NCBI GenBank assembly: GCA_002197995.1
Contig: NGZR01000002.1
Coordinates: 868,001-932,000, forward strand
Origin: Gaeumannomyces sp. JS-464
Lineage: Eukaryota > Ascomycota > Sordariomycetes > Magnaporthales > Magnaporthaceae
DNA: 64,000 nucleotides
Direction of reading: 5' to 3'
The notes beneath the pieces were generated by a model that saw only the letters and a list, made by a program, of their open reading frames with translations, did not search any database and was not told the origin of the DNA. The position numbers and the translations under genes were made by a program. This document shows, piece by piece, positions 13,200 through 24,082 of this stretch. Each line of letters starts with the position of its first letter. Within the stretch, counting starts at the first letter, position 1.

Positions 13200-14850
13200 T
13201 ATTAGGCACAGAGGTCCCTGGGGAGGGACTTACGTGGCAAAATGCGTATCCATATCTCTCGCCATGTCTCGGGCGTGGGAGTACTTGGTCGCTTTCGCCA
13301 GATGCCTCTTTCGATTACAGGGACTGCTTTTCCATGTAGACCTTCCTTCGTCAGATAGCCGTCCTCTTGCCTGATCGGTGGTTCCTCTCGGGCTGCGGCC
13401 ACCGACGTCACCGCGTGCTGCAGGGGCGTCAGGCCGGTGGCCTTGTCGTTGACACCGGGGCCCTCGGGCACGAGGCCATGGTATCAGGGGTCTGCGCAAG
13501 GCCTGGATAACAGTCACCAGAGGGTTTGAGGCCTAAATCAATGGTTATTTCGTCGATGTATTAATCTCGGCTTCCACGCCCGGGGGCTCGGGGCGCAGCG
13601 TGTGCTTGACCTACGTCGATCTGGTCGAACTTTTTGTCAGCTGTGGCCTGGCGGCGGTTTTCCTCACAGTAGACCTTCAGTGAAGCCTCCCTATCGACGA
13701 GCTGGGCATGAAAGTCTCGACAACGCTCAAGGGCGTACTTGTAGAGGCAACTGGACACATCTTTTTCGGCCGTGCCTGCTTGGGCGGCGAGGATCTCGGG
13801 CAGGGAAGATCAATTTGTCTCTGCGTGCTCCGCAAGGGAGAACAATGCCAGCCCCGAAGAAACGGCGCATGATCCTGTGGAAATGAGGTAGCCGCAGGAA
13901 CAAAAGGCGCCTTGGGCAGCCGGCCCAGCGGCGGCCAATATCGTCGATGCCTCTTGATGTGACTCCGGCCGCGCTCCGGATGACACGGAGGAGACCCAGC
14001 CACTCGCCCCTCGACAGCTTAACGCGCAGGCTGAGCCTGCCCCGGTTGTTCCAAATCTGTCTGATCCGTGTCTCCATGTCCAGATGCACCGACCGCTCGG
14101 ACACGTCATGGACGAGAGGGCGGACCTTTGCGGTGAGGATCTCCGTGGGATGTGGTGAGTCGCGCGGAGCGCATGGAGTGTAGGGAGCAGTCGGCGGCTA
14201 TGTCGGCGTCCGTGACGGTCGCGAAGATGAGCAGGATGGGTGGCATTGCGGGCGACCAAGCCGACGGTCGGCGTCGCTGAGTATGGCGCTGACTTTGCCC
14301 TTGTACTCTTTGGGCAGCTGGCCTATGGGCATGATGAGGTTGCGAGCCTGGCACAGAGGGTTTGAAGAGTTGGATGTCGATACTGAAATCCCACAGAGAG
14401 GGCAAGGCGGAAGACGGGCTCGTGCTGGCTGGAATGCTCACCAGGGAAGAACAGGTCAAAGTCACCCACGGATTCCACGCCCTCGTTCTGCGCAAATTTG
14501 ATCACATCGAGAGGCGGGACATTGCCCCAAAGGTATATCCATGGGCCTCGGGAACTTGAACCAATCTTGCTGCTTTCGGAAGGCCCCCTCGCGTGCCGCG
14601 TCGGGGACCAATGCGAACCAGGCGGGCTCCCAGTCCGCCCTGAGCATCGGGATTTCACAATCCTTCTAGTGCTGGGCAGCATGCTCCTCCGTGCACGACT
14701 GGGAGCAGTACCTGGGTCAGCAGGAGGACGTTTCAGCTATATACTGCCCAAGCATGCAAAGCGGCTTCTGGCAGCAACGAAGGAAACCCTGCGGCAACGA
14801 GCTCTCAGTTACCGCATGGTGCGACGGCGTTGATGATGGAGCCATCTATG
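13200..14850 (-). pseudogene. Broken minus-strand gene with an ankyrin-like stretch
   Basis: Protein-like pieces follow one another in the same direction but in changing frames. Near 14,650-14,530 there is ADWEPAWFALVPDAAREGAF. Near 14,500-14,350 there is NVPPLDVIKFAQNEGVES followed by FDLFFPGEHSS. Near 14,130-13,960 there is ERSVHLDMETRIRQIW. Near 13,750-13,600 there is ERCRDFHAQLVDREASLKVY. Near 13,440 a short segment (GVNDKATGLTPLQHAV) resembles an ankyrin repeat. At least three frame changes and several stops are needed to join them. Either it is a decayed gene, or it is an intact one damaged by the same consensus indels seen in its neighbours. No family could be assigned beyond the possible ankyrin repeat, and introns were not resolved. 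Confidence 0.4.
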
Positions 14851-15655
14851 CCCTTTGAGCATCTGAGTATGCGCAGCGAAGGTACGGAAGCCGGAACGAG
14901 GGAGGTTCCCCCGTTGTACGTTGCAAGAGCGGCTATCTTTGTCTTGCTTGCAAAGCCTAGGCGGAACAAAACAAAAGAAAGGAGGCTAGACGATATGTGA
15001 AAAGGGATGGAACGGTGAAGAGCCCGATATTCTGGGCTGCGGCGTTGGGAGAAAAATGAAGAGGGAGACGAGGAGCTTTTCAGAGTCTGAAGACTTTATC
15101 ATAACGAACCCCTCCATCAGAGGGAGCAACAGGCCGGGTACGTCCCCCAGCCCCCCACGTCACACCTAGTAAGTTCTATGGACTGCCCTTGGCCTGCCAA
15201 CAGAGCTCCTGCCAGCTAAAGGAAAGTAGATGTAAAAAACGAAAACATACCCACGTGACATAAAGTACATGCGAGAAATATTCCGATGCAACGAAAGTAA
15301 AGTGGGTAGTAATTACCTAGTAGATGTATTCACCAGAGGGAAACGCAGCGGATTTCGCTATTCTGTTTCGGAATCAAATTCTGCCAAGTCTGCTATCCCT
15401 CCACACCGTGAGTCTTTCCCTAAGCACTATCAAGCATATATTACCGTCGATCGTCTAGCGTACCGGGGCCGATGCGGATTCGTAAAATCTTTCCTACTGG
15501 CCAGAGCGAAGATGGATTTTTTTCACTTTATACCAGGCTCCAAATACCCATCCATGTTTTCTACGCCTCTTCGCGCCGTTTTTCTACCTTCATATGGCTC
15601 CCTTCTACTAACTTTACGAATAGCCTCGCTCGTTAGCCACCTGCCCGAGCCAACC
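14851..15655. other. Intergenic region and upstream leader of the charged protein gene
   Basis: No supported gene. The reading frame of the following gene stays open upstream to an ATG at 15269. That extension is A+T-rich, has poor codon character and lacks any recognisable motif. It is taken as promoter and leader, and the Kozak-like ATG at 15656 is preferred. Confidence 0.4.
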
Positions 15656-16267
15656 ATGGTGTCGCCGCACGAGAGAAGAAGGCTCGAGAAGGAGGCTAAG
15701 AAGGACAAGAAGAAGAAGAGCGGCGGCTACATGCCGCCGGAGGGCCAAGAGCGGACCGACTTGGAAAGGGGCAAGACGTACATCGAGATGCTCGTGAGGG
15801 AGGCCAAGGCCGACGTCATCCCCTTTGTCACCAAAGGCTCCCTGTCGAGGGCCCTCGCGTCTATGACCGAGGAGGAGGAGAAGCACACGATCCGGTGGCT
15901 CACCGACGTTGGCGACGACCGCAAGCTGTACAAGGAGCTCCTCGAGATGCCCGAGGCAGACACCACGTTCGAGGTCAGCCGGGAACGAAAGAAGGTGCAC
16001 GCTGCGGAGCGAGAGGGGGTTATCGAGACGCTGAAGAGCCGTATCAACGCCCATATCAACGAGCTCGGAAGAGAGTGCAGGAGGAAGGGCATAGAGATGT
16101 CGGAGGTGGAGAGGGTCCACCTCGGCTTCCTCGCGAGGCACAGGGCGGATCTCCCGTACGACACTCTTAGGGGCTTACTGGAAGAGAAGCTGGAAGATGA
16201 GCAGGAGGAGGAGGAGGAGCAGGAGCAGGAGCAGGAGGAGGAGCGCGATATGGATGAGCTTTGGTAG
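15656..16267 (+). CDS. Small charged helical protein, unknown function
   Basis: A single-exon frame of 203 residues, with no indel visible. The start at 15656 has good context (CAACCATGG), and the codons become strongly G/C-ending from there. The N-terminus is very basic (RRRLEKEAKKDKKKKSG). The middle is a mixed-charge helical region (GKTYIEMLVREAKADVIPF, LSRALASMTEEEEKHTIRW), and the C-terminus is a Glu/Gln-rich run before a final DMDELW. There is no signal peptide or membrane segment, so a cytoplasmic or nuclear protein is likely. The lysine cluster could be a nuclear localisation signal. No family was recognised. Confidence 0.72.
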   Translation: MVSPHERRRLEKEAKKDKKKKSGGYMPPEGQERTDLERGKTYIEMLVREAKADVIPFVTKGSLSRALASMTEEEEKHTIRWLTDVGDDRKLYKELLEMPEADTTFEVSRERKKVHAAEREGVIETLKSRINAHINELGRECRRKGIEMSEVERVHLGFLARHRADLPYDTLRGLLEEKLEDEQEEEEEQEQEQEEERDMDELW

Positions 16268-16549
16268 CGGGGATCTGTTGGCCAACTGCACCAAGCGTGC
16301 TGCAATGTCAAGACTCATACAATATAATTAAAGAAAGAGATTCGTTTCAGTGACAGACTTTGTTCAAAGCCTGGGGTGTCCCACACCACCTGTCATGCAG
16401 TCCTAGCCTTGGCTAGTGAGGTGCTCACAGTGGGATGACTATATGATGTTTATCCCAGGTACAAACACTGAGTCTCTCGCTCGCCACGGCTTTGTTAGAA
16501 GCCCCTAGATAGCCCTATTTTAACTTGTGCAACACATCAACGACCCTAT
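16268..16549. other. Convergent 3' spacer
   Basis: Short spacer between two genes that converge on each other. It should contain both polyadenylation regions. AATATAATTAAAG near 16,320 is the best A-rich candidate for the plus-strand gene. Confidence 0.35.
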
Positions 16550-17096
16550 CTATATCCCAACGTATACCGTCTTGCAGCCGATGCGGTTGCACACATTGGG
16601 CACGTTGCAGCCCAAGTCGATGCTGGTCGTGGGCAGCGGGCCCGTGCAGCCGCCGGGCCGGTTGATGATGACGGTGTCGGTGCAGTCGGGGAGCAGGCAG
16701 GTCCGGCACGCCGTCGCCGTCGACGTCAGCGTCGGGCAGTTGGCGGAGGGCGCGCAGGGCTTGCTGGTGGTGATGGTGGACACGGACGTCACGGTCTGCC
16801 TGGACGTGGTCGTGGTCGTGGTGATCGAGACGGACGTGACGGTCTTGATGGACGTCAGGACCATCGTCGTCGAGTACGTGACCGTCACCTTGCTCGTCTC
16901 GGTGATGGTGACAGGGCACTGCACCGGCCGCGTGGGGCCCCGGATCGTCGTCGCTCCAGGGTGATCTGCGCCAGCGACGTGCTGGTGGAGGTGTGTCAGG
17001 GTTTCGTTCGGTAGAATGCCACCTTGGCCATGGAAAGAGGTGGACCTGGACTCACGTGGCACCAAGGCACAGGAGTAATGCGGAGATGAGTTGCAT
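16550..17096 (-). CDS. Small secreted Thr- and Cys-rich protein
   Basis: Two exons on the minus strand, 17096-17056 and 16981-16550, joined by a GTGAGT...CACCAG intron. Exon 1 with the start of exon 2 encodes a clear signal peptide (MQLISALLLCLGATTSLAQ). The mature part is rich in Thr and Ser (VTVTYSTTMVLTSIKTVTSV), probably O-glycosylated. It is followed by a cysteine-rich tail with spaced Cys (CAPSANC, CRTCLLPDC, GCTG, GCNVPNVCNRIGC) to the stop at 16550. A -1 indel near 16953 (GAGGCG expected, GAGCG seen) breaks the frame four residues after the likely signal cleavage. With the missing G the model is exactly 158 codons. The family was not recognised. A cell-wall or effector-like role is possible. 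No GPI attachment tail is obvious. Confidence 0.72.
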
Positions 17097-17976
17097 CTTG
17101 GCGACTGGCTAGAGGATTTCGAGACGAAGCGCTAGGGCTGGAATTTTGTCCTTGGAAGTGCTAGTGTTGAGGGAGTCTGCTCGATGCTTCTGTCTGTCCC
17201 TTGAAGTATCGCGACCAGGCTGGAAGAAGTCAGTGGTCTTTATAGTTCGAACGAAGCCGGTGTCGGGAATGCCAACGCCAATACTGGCAGGGTAACAAAC
17301 CGAGGCCTGGCGGAGAGGTGCTCAATCTAAATATCCATACAACTTCATTTGCCCAACGGAACATGTCTGCAGGACGCGCCCAGAACAGCCATTGCAGCGA
17401 GCCTCGGGTGGGCCGGGGGTGCGTTCGCTTCGTATTCCGAGCTGTCAGAGTGGCCAGGAAGCCAGGTTTCGCAGCTCCGAAGTTCAAGACCTGGTGGACG
17501 AGTCCTCGCGGGCAGGCATCGAGTTGGCGAAGACCAAGCATCCAGATCCAGGAACAGGCCACGGCGGTCACATGCGGAAGGCTGAATAGAGTAGCTGAAA
17601 GATAGATTAGGACGGGTCGCCTAATTACCGTTTCATTCCTGCGGGGGCGTCGATGACGAACCCACGGAACGACGTGACAATATTTTCTCGCGGCTGAATT
17701 GCGATGTCCCCAGACGTTGCTTTCGTGGGCTGGAGGCAGGGCAATAGAACAATGTAATATACCCAGCCGGCGTTCCAAAAATAACCCTTCTGCGGAATAT
17801 GCTTGTGGGGACAGGACGACGTTCTGCCGGTCAAGCGGGGCCATGAATTCTTGCCATCCGACATTGAGGCGGGGATGAAAGCGAGCTGCTACCTGGCGGG
17901 AGACGCCTCACTGTCGTTTGCTATCCAAGGATAGGTGATAGGGATCTGTGGCTGCAACTTTCGTGTCAACGCCGCA

Positions 17977-18018
<42 letters not shown>

Positions 18019-20062
18019 CGGCCGGTAGAAAGGAGTCAGACACTGGAGGCTGGAATACTCAGCAGCTTTTTTTCCCCAGTCAAGGCATATGGGCGCGGGT
18101 GAGCCGCCTCTCCGTAGCGGTTTTCGGGGCGGACTTGGCGGCGCGGTGCCAAGGGGGAGCGGGGAACCGCAAAGGCCGAGATATGGCTGGGATCACACGG
18201 CGGTGCTAACCACCGGCGTCGGCGGGCCCTACCTAGCCGTAAGCCCCTGACCCTCCAGTGATCTGGCGCGGTGGCCTCTAGTATCTTCTCGAGGTGATAT
18301 ATCGAGGTGCCGGTGGTGCGCGGCCCAAACACCGCTCCCGTCCAAGCCGGGAACACGCCAGACAGAGGTCGCGCACAGGGTGTGATCGCGATCAGAGTGG
18401 GATAAGAGGAAGAACAGCGGATGCTCGAATGATCCGAGGCGGTCGTACTTCTTGCAGGGAAAGCCGGCCTGATGCGCCATGCAAAGGCGCGCGCCGAGAC
18501 AAAAGGTCGCAAGCGAATCCACGGTTCGGTGTCAGCTTTCTTTTTTCTCCCGGCTGAATTGCGAGCCACCAGCAGCGCCTGCCCGCAGCCTAGGGCATGG
18601 CGAGGGCAAAACAATTTGATCTGACTAGCATCCCGAAATGACCGAATGGGTATTTTCTCCCGCCACGGTGCTTGTCTCCGGCTTACTTTTGACTGCGGTT
18701 CAGGGTCGCCTGCGAGCGAGTGAACGCACATCTGGAAAATTTGGCCGGTGTAGGTACTTTACACGTGGGAGAAGGAGAGGGCGGGAAGTGCCCGTTATTC
18801 ACCGGACAGACACTGCACTGGAAGCGATTGGTGGCAAGATATAACTACACGGATCGCCTCGTGCTATTCTTGGTGCTGGATAGATTGTCGTAATCCTGGT
18901 TGGCGGTCTTTCTCTTGCACCCCTACGTCCAAGCCGGGCTGCCCATGGGGAGCACTCGGAAGGTCCCAGCCGTCCCGTTTTCTTGCATCGGGTGACAGCG
19001 CAACTGTCCTTTGCAATGTCTGCAAGTGAAGGTCTTGAGCGATCGAGCAGCGTTAATAATAGCATATTGTGGCGGCCGTTTGACGGCTGTCCAGCTCCCC
19101 AGCCGCCATCGGAGGCCCTTGGCCAGGGACGGAACAGTGGCGGGAATCCACTGCTGTCCGCTCTGTCGGGGACGGCGCGATTTGAGACGCATGCGCCCGG
19201 CTTGAGGTTCCCCCCCGATTCGAATGCAGATTGCATTGGAGGATGGCAAAGAAGTATTCAGGCTTCCCTGACATTCGAACAAGGGGCATCGGGTTTTGTC
19301 ACAAAGGCATCATGATGTGGCGATGCTTGGCGAGGCGCCGAGGCGAGCTGCTGAGGGAGGCCGCGACTGGGGCCCGCGTTGCCTGGGGGATTCCGTATGC
19401 CGCACCGCCGGATGGCAGTAAAGATGGAAGCTGGATTTGGAGGGATAAGAGGGCGATAGCTAATGGTTGGCTTAGGTCACTGCGTGCAGGTCGATGCAAT
19501 CGTCGTATACATTTGATATCTTGCAGCTGCTGAATCAGCCTGCTGTGCACCCTGCCGGTCGTGGCCCAGACCGCCGAACCTCTTCCGTCTAAAACACGAC
19601 TCCTGTGAACCATCGGTCCAAGCCAAGGATCGAGCCTATCACAGGCCGCGCGGAAGCTTGGACAGTCAGCACCAGGAGGGGTAACTTTGGGAACTTCCAG
19701 GGACGCTTACACACGGACGATGCGCGCGCTACCACCCCATCATGTTAACGTTATTTCCCCTCACCCATCGAGTTTGAGGTTTATGCGGACTGACATGCCG
19801 AATGTGGCCCGGGCTGGTAGCTGGCTACCATATCGGCACTGGCTATTGGGTGTCGATAGCATTTCCTAACGCGCGGGGCTCTGCCGGCGATCAAGCTCGG
19901 CAGCTTCGGCGAGACGTGCATGAGATAGGACGAGCGGCAGAAGGAGAGGGAGCTCTGGCGGGATCATATATGGGATTTGTGAGCCCAAAGAACCAGGCTC
20001 CAAGAGCTCTCCCCTCAATGCGTCGCCAACCGTCTTGTAGTCTATAAGTCGGCAATACCACC
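17097..20062. other. Intergenic region, no supported gene
   Basis: About 3 kb between divergent genes. It should hold the promoters of the secreted protein (left) and of sulfite oxidase (right). Open frames on both strands are Arg/Pro/Ser-rich and show no domain. A 40-base T run is listed separately. Confidence 0.5.
17979..18018. repeat. Run of 40 T
   Basis: Forty consecutive T in non-coding DNA. On the minus strand this is a 40-base A run, so it may be the tail of an old retroposed copy whose body would lie at higher coordinates. No recognisable body was found. Confidence 0.95.
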
Positions 20063-22032
20063 ATGGCGCCGTCGGAACCCAATGCCATTCCATTCCGCGC
20101 CAAGGGCGAGCTTCCGCACTTCGCGGAGGAGAAAGAAGGATGGAAGGGCTATATCGAGTGGGAAAAGTATCCCGACAAGAAGGAGAGGGTGAAGGAGATC
20201 ATGAGGAACTACGACTTCCCTGATGTGAGTGCTGGTGCTGGCTTGGGCTGCTATGGTGGTGGAGATGAGGCGGCTGACCATAGGTGAATACTTGCAGCCG
20301 CCGGAGTTCCAACTTCAGCCATTGCCCAACACGAACCCCGTCCTCACCGGCGAGCGGTTCAAGCAGTACCACTATGCCTGCGGACTTGCGTCGATCCCCA
20401 ACTACAGCTGGGCTGTTGTGAAGGAGGAGAAGTCGGAGGACATGATCCACGTGCTGCAGTTTCCCTACAATGGCGAGCCACCAAGGGTTCGTTCTATCCA
20501 TAGCGCTGCGAAGCCGCAAATGATTGGGGAGGATGGTGACATTAACAAAATCGACAGGATCGCTTGGTCAGTACCGAGATCACCACCAACAAAGATGTAA
20601 GCGATCGTCTGATCGTCGCTTCCTCGCTCCAGATGTCTGACCTTGGCTCATTAGCACTTCGTCCGCAACCACGGCGGGATCCCCGACATCGACGCCGACA
20701 AGTTCACGCTGGACATCACGGGCCTGGTCAAGAACCCCAAGCAGCTCACGCTGGCGCAGCTCCAGGACGAGTCCCTGTTCCCGCGGCAGAGCACGGTGGC
20801 GACCCTGCAGTGCTCGGGCACGCGGCGCATCGAGCAGATCCACGAGTACCCCGGCGACGGCGACGAGCTGATCAACGCGCCCTGGGGCGAGGGCGCCATC
20901 GGCACGGCCCGCTGGACGGGCGTTTCGCTCAAGAAGGTCCTGAAGTACTGCGGCGCGCTCGTCGACGGGGCTGAGCACCTCGAGTTCTACGGCGCCGACA
21001 CGTACTTCAAGAAGGGCCATGTGCAGAACTACCTCGTCAGCGTGCCCTGGCGCAAGGTTCAAGGCCAACGAGGTCCTGATCGCGTGGGAGATGAACGGCG
21101 AGCCGCTGCCAAGATCCACGGCTATCCCCTTCGGGTCGTCGTGTTTGGCTACATTGGAAGCGCGCAGCTGCAAGTGGCTGTATCTCAAGTCAAGGCTATC
21201 AAGCGCCCGAGCCCTGCGTTCGTCCACCGTGGTGGTTCTCCCGTTGAAGGCTGATGTGTGGGTACCTGGCTGACCATGAGGACCGGTGGTTCTATAGGCC
21301 CGTCCAGATGAAGGAGTACCTATACACACGTCGCAGATCGGCAAGCAGAACGCCAAGTACAGCAACGGCTTCTCGATCCAGGACATGCCCGTGAGCTCGG
21401 CCATCATGAGCCCCAACAACATGGACCAGATCGTCCACGACGGCAAGATCCGGCTGCGCGGCTGGGCGTACTAGGGCGGAGGCCACTGGCCTGTGCGGGT
21501 GGAGGTCTCGGGGGATGGAGGCGGTAAGTGCAAGGAGGAGCTCCTCCTTGGCCGAGGAGGTTTGGGTCGCTGACGACTTGCTTGATAGCGATCTGGTACG
21601 AGGTGCCGTACCAGAACATGAGCACCAAGTACTTCCACGCCTGGCGCACGTGGGAAATGGACCTCCCCGTGGACGCCGAGGGCTGGCTGGAGCTAGTGGT
21701 GCGGACGTGGGACAATGCCATGAACACGCAACCGACATATGTCAGGAGCGCTTGGTAGGTCTTGACCCGCGAAACAAAGGCAGGGGCGGCGTTGCTGACC
21801 GGGCCTGGCCATCCATAGGAACTGGGACCTTCACGTCACCTCGTCAGCACACAGGATCAAGGTGTATAGCATCAATCGATCCAAGCCGGCGACGGCGAAG
21901 CGGCTCAAGCAGCTCGAAGCCGCGGGCGTTCCCGTGGTGCCCATCACCAAGCCCGTTCCTTTTGATCTCGAGACGGACGAGGAGTACGAGATGGCAATGG
22001 AGGAGCGGGCCTGGCGCGATCCTCTGGAGTAG
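20063..22032 (+). CDS. Sulfite oxidase, molybdopterin enzyme (indels and an internal TAG)
   Basis: Moco-dependent oxidation of sulfite to sulfate in sulfur metabolism and sulfite detoxification. Exons are 20063-20224, 20298-20486, 20558-20596, 20655-21217, 21298-21523, 21589-21754 and 21819-22032. The oxidoreductase-molybdopterin domain includes VRNHGGIP, the cofactor cysteine in ATLQCSGTRR, APWGEGAIGTARWTGV and KIHGYPLRVVVFGYIG. The dimerisation domain includes GFSIQDMPVSSAIMSP, GWAY, IWYEVPYQN and NWDLHVTS. There is no cytochrome b5 domain, as in plant-type enzymes. The start has good context (CCACCATGG). Small indels break the frame near 21058 (+1), 21111 (-1), 21157 (+1), 21185 and 21325. 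In addition TAG at 21472-21474 replaces the serine expected in YSGGGHWP. The damage clusters in 430 bases. It could be consensus error or a truly dead allele. Confidence 0.93.
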
Positions 22033-24082
22033 GGGTATTGGTTGAAGGCTTGAATTGGTTTTGGCCCGGAACACGTCTTGAAAGATTGTCGGACGGCGGA
22101 TGAAAGCTCTCGCTGGTGGATTTAGCCAAAGTCAGGTGATGTGGATTCTCACGTGGTTGGCTCGTGCACTGGCCAAATCTTTTGACCGTCTTGGGCTTCC
22201 TTCTCTCGCAGACGATTCTTGCTCCACAAACAGATCAATCACCTTTTCTTTCCCATCGCCAGGGCGTTCACACTCGTTTGATACCTGTACCCGGTATGCA
22301 GATGCCTCCAACGCCGGTTCTGGTTTCTCCGCATGGCGCGAGATGACGCCTGCTTAGGGCAATGGAAAGTCCACGCGGCTGGCAGCGAAATCGCAATGGG
22401 CTGGCCCGCCCGTGACCATCTGAGTTTTTACCATCGGCGCGTTTTTCATCGCCGACACGCCATGATGCTACGCCGGAGAAAGCCGAATAACCGCAACACG
22501 TGCGGGCGCAAAGCCGGGCACCCCGGACCTTTGCCGGTCTCGGGCATTGGTGCCTCCAATATATCCGATTGTTTATTCAGCAAGGCTGGCAGCCCCCACT
22601 ATCAAGGCATGACTGGCTGGATGATCCTGCTTGGCCTGAGGGGAACGGCCCGAATAAAACATGCAAGGTGTGCGCATGCACCTGTGTGCATTCAGGTTCT
22701 GTTGTTGGACCCAGAAGCCGTCGCCCCACGTGCTCGCCCAAGCTCGGCTTGCCGATGGATGCGAGATAATTTTCAGAGAGGGATGCAGGCACCACCTGCT
22801 CGGTTTAACCTCGTCAGCGAGAATACCATTACCACAGATGGAGCGGGGATACCCTGCTCGTGGCAATTGGGGCTTCAGAGCCGGTGTATCTTCACCATCG
22901 GGCTCTGGTAAGAATGACGTGACAACCCGGACCTGCTTCGAGAACCGAGTGGATTGTTCGTTTATCGGGAGAACCGGATGACACGACACGTCATGTTGCT
23001 TCTCCAACTGCCTCCAACTCCCTACCCCAAGGGCGCCGACTACTCTTGGCTTGGCTCGTGCTGGCTCATTGGAGTAGATGGCAGACGCTTTCGGATAGAC
23101 AAGAGCAAGGAATCTTGGCTCTTCTGGTCTGGCGTCTCGGTTTTTCCCAGAAATGCGTACTCCCAAGACCACGGCCGGCAAAGTGCCGGCATCGCTGACC
23201 TGTGCCGGTGCGGGGAGGCGCAAATTACCACAACTCCAGCTTTTCTTGCTATTTTCTTCTTTTCCACCGATTCTGGTCACTGGGTCCGGCCAACGAACCG
23301 GATCCAGACAGCCATTTTGTTCCTGGGTCCACTCCCCACGGGGATGCGGGGATCGATAGGGCAACACAGCTGTTTGCCCCGAGATTGTCCCGGTCAACAG
23401 TGGGTGCGATCCCGTATCCGAGGCCAGAGCCGCACATGACGAACGATCCGGGGAAGGACACCTCTGCGGGCCACATTGGCGGGCGCCGTTCATACTATGG
23501 GACGGCTAGGATAGGATAGCCCGATGTTGGGCCGGGACTCCACCATCCCCGCAAACATCCCTTGGCTTCTCTCCAGAATACTACCTACCCCGGATCGAAT
23601 CAAGCTCTGGTCCTTCTATTTCTTCTGTTTTTCCTCGGCTTTTTCCTCCCTTGGGCCAGCCACCACCACATACCATCGTCATGTTGTGGCGGCCCATAAC
23701 GACCACCTCTCCAGCCCCGATCCCTGGTCCTGTAGGCACAGTCACCGCCGCTTCCGTCCGTCGCAATCAACTCTCCGGCCATGCATGTAGCTGTGCTGTC
23801 TGTGGACCCAACTGCCGAAAGGCAGGCGCACAAACCTCGCCATGTGCTGGGTACTATTAGGGCAATGAGCTCGCGGGGTTGTGGGGGGTGGGATCATGGA
23901 TCCTTGATATTCCGATGAGAAGTAGTTCGGCCACCTGGAGTGGGCGGCTGGTGCTCAGCGTCGGCCGCCTGGCCCTGCGATGGGGTTGGGGTGTGTATAA
24001 AGAGTTGCATTCCCCATCGCACTGTAGAGGAGGTTGAACCTTCCGGGATACGCGATTCCACAGCTTCCTGAACACCGCCAAG
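22033..24082. promoter_or_regulatory. Promoter region of the beta-glucosidase gene
   Basis: About 2 kb with no supported gene. A 306-residue minus-strand frame at 22573-23493 has no domain and poor codon character. A TATAAA box is at 23996-24001, 82 nt before the ATG at 24083. A perfect inverted repeat (GCCGGCA, AAG, TGCCGGC) sits at 23174-23190. G-rich GTGGGG motifs near 23,880 fit the carbon-repressor CreA consensus, so glucose repression is plausible for the downstream glycosidase. That regulatory reading is inference. Confidence 0.45.

Noticed and set aside
18036..18731. 231-residue minus-strand open frame
   Set aside because: Arg/Pro/Ser-rich with no motif or codon support.
22573..23493. 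306-residue minus-strand open frame upstream of the GH3 gene
   Set aside because: No domain, no codon preference, no intron or start context, and it overlaps other long frames. GC-rich DNA gives such frames by chance.
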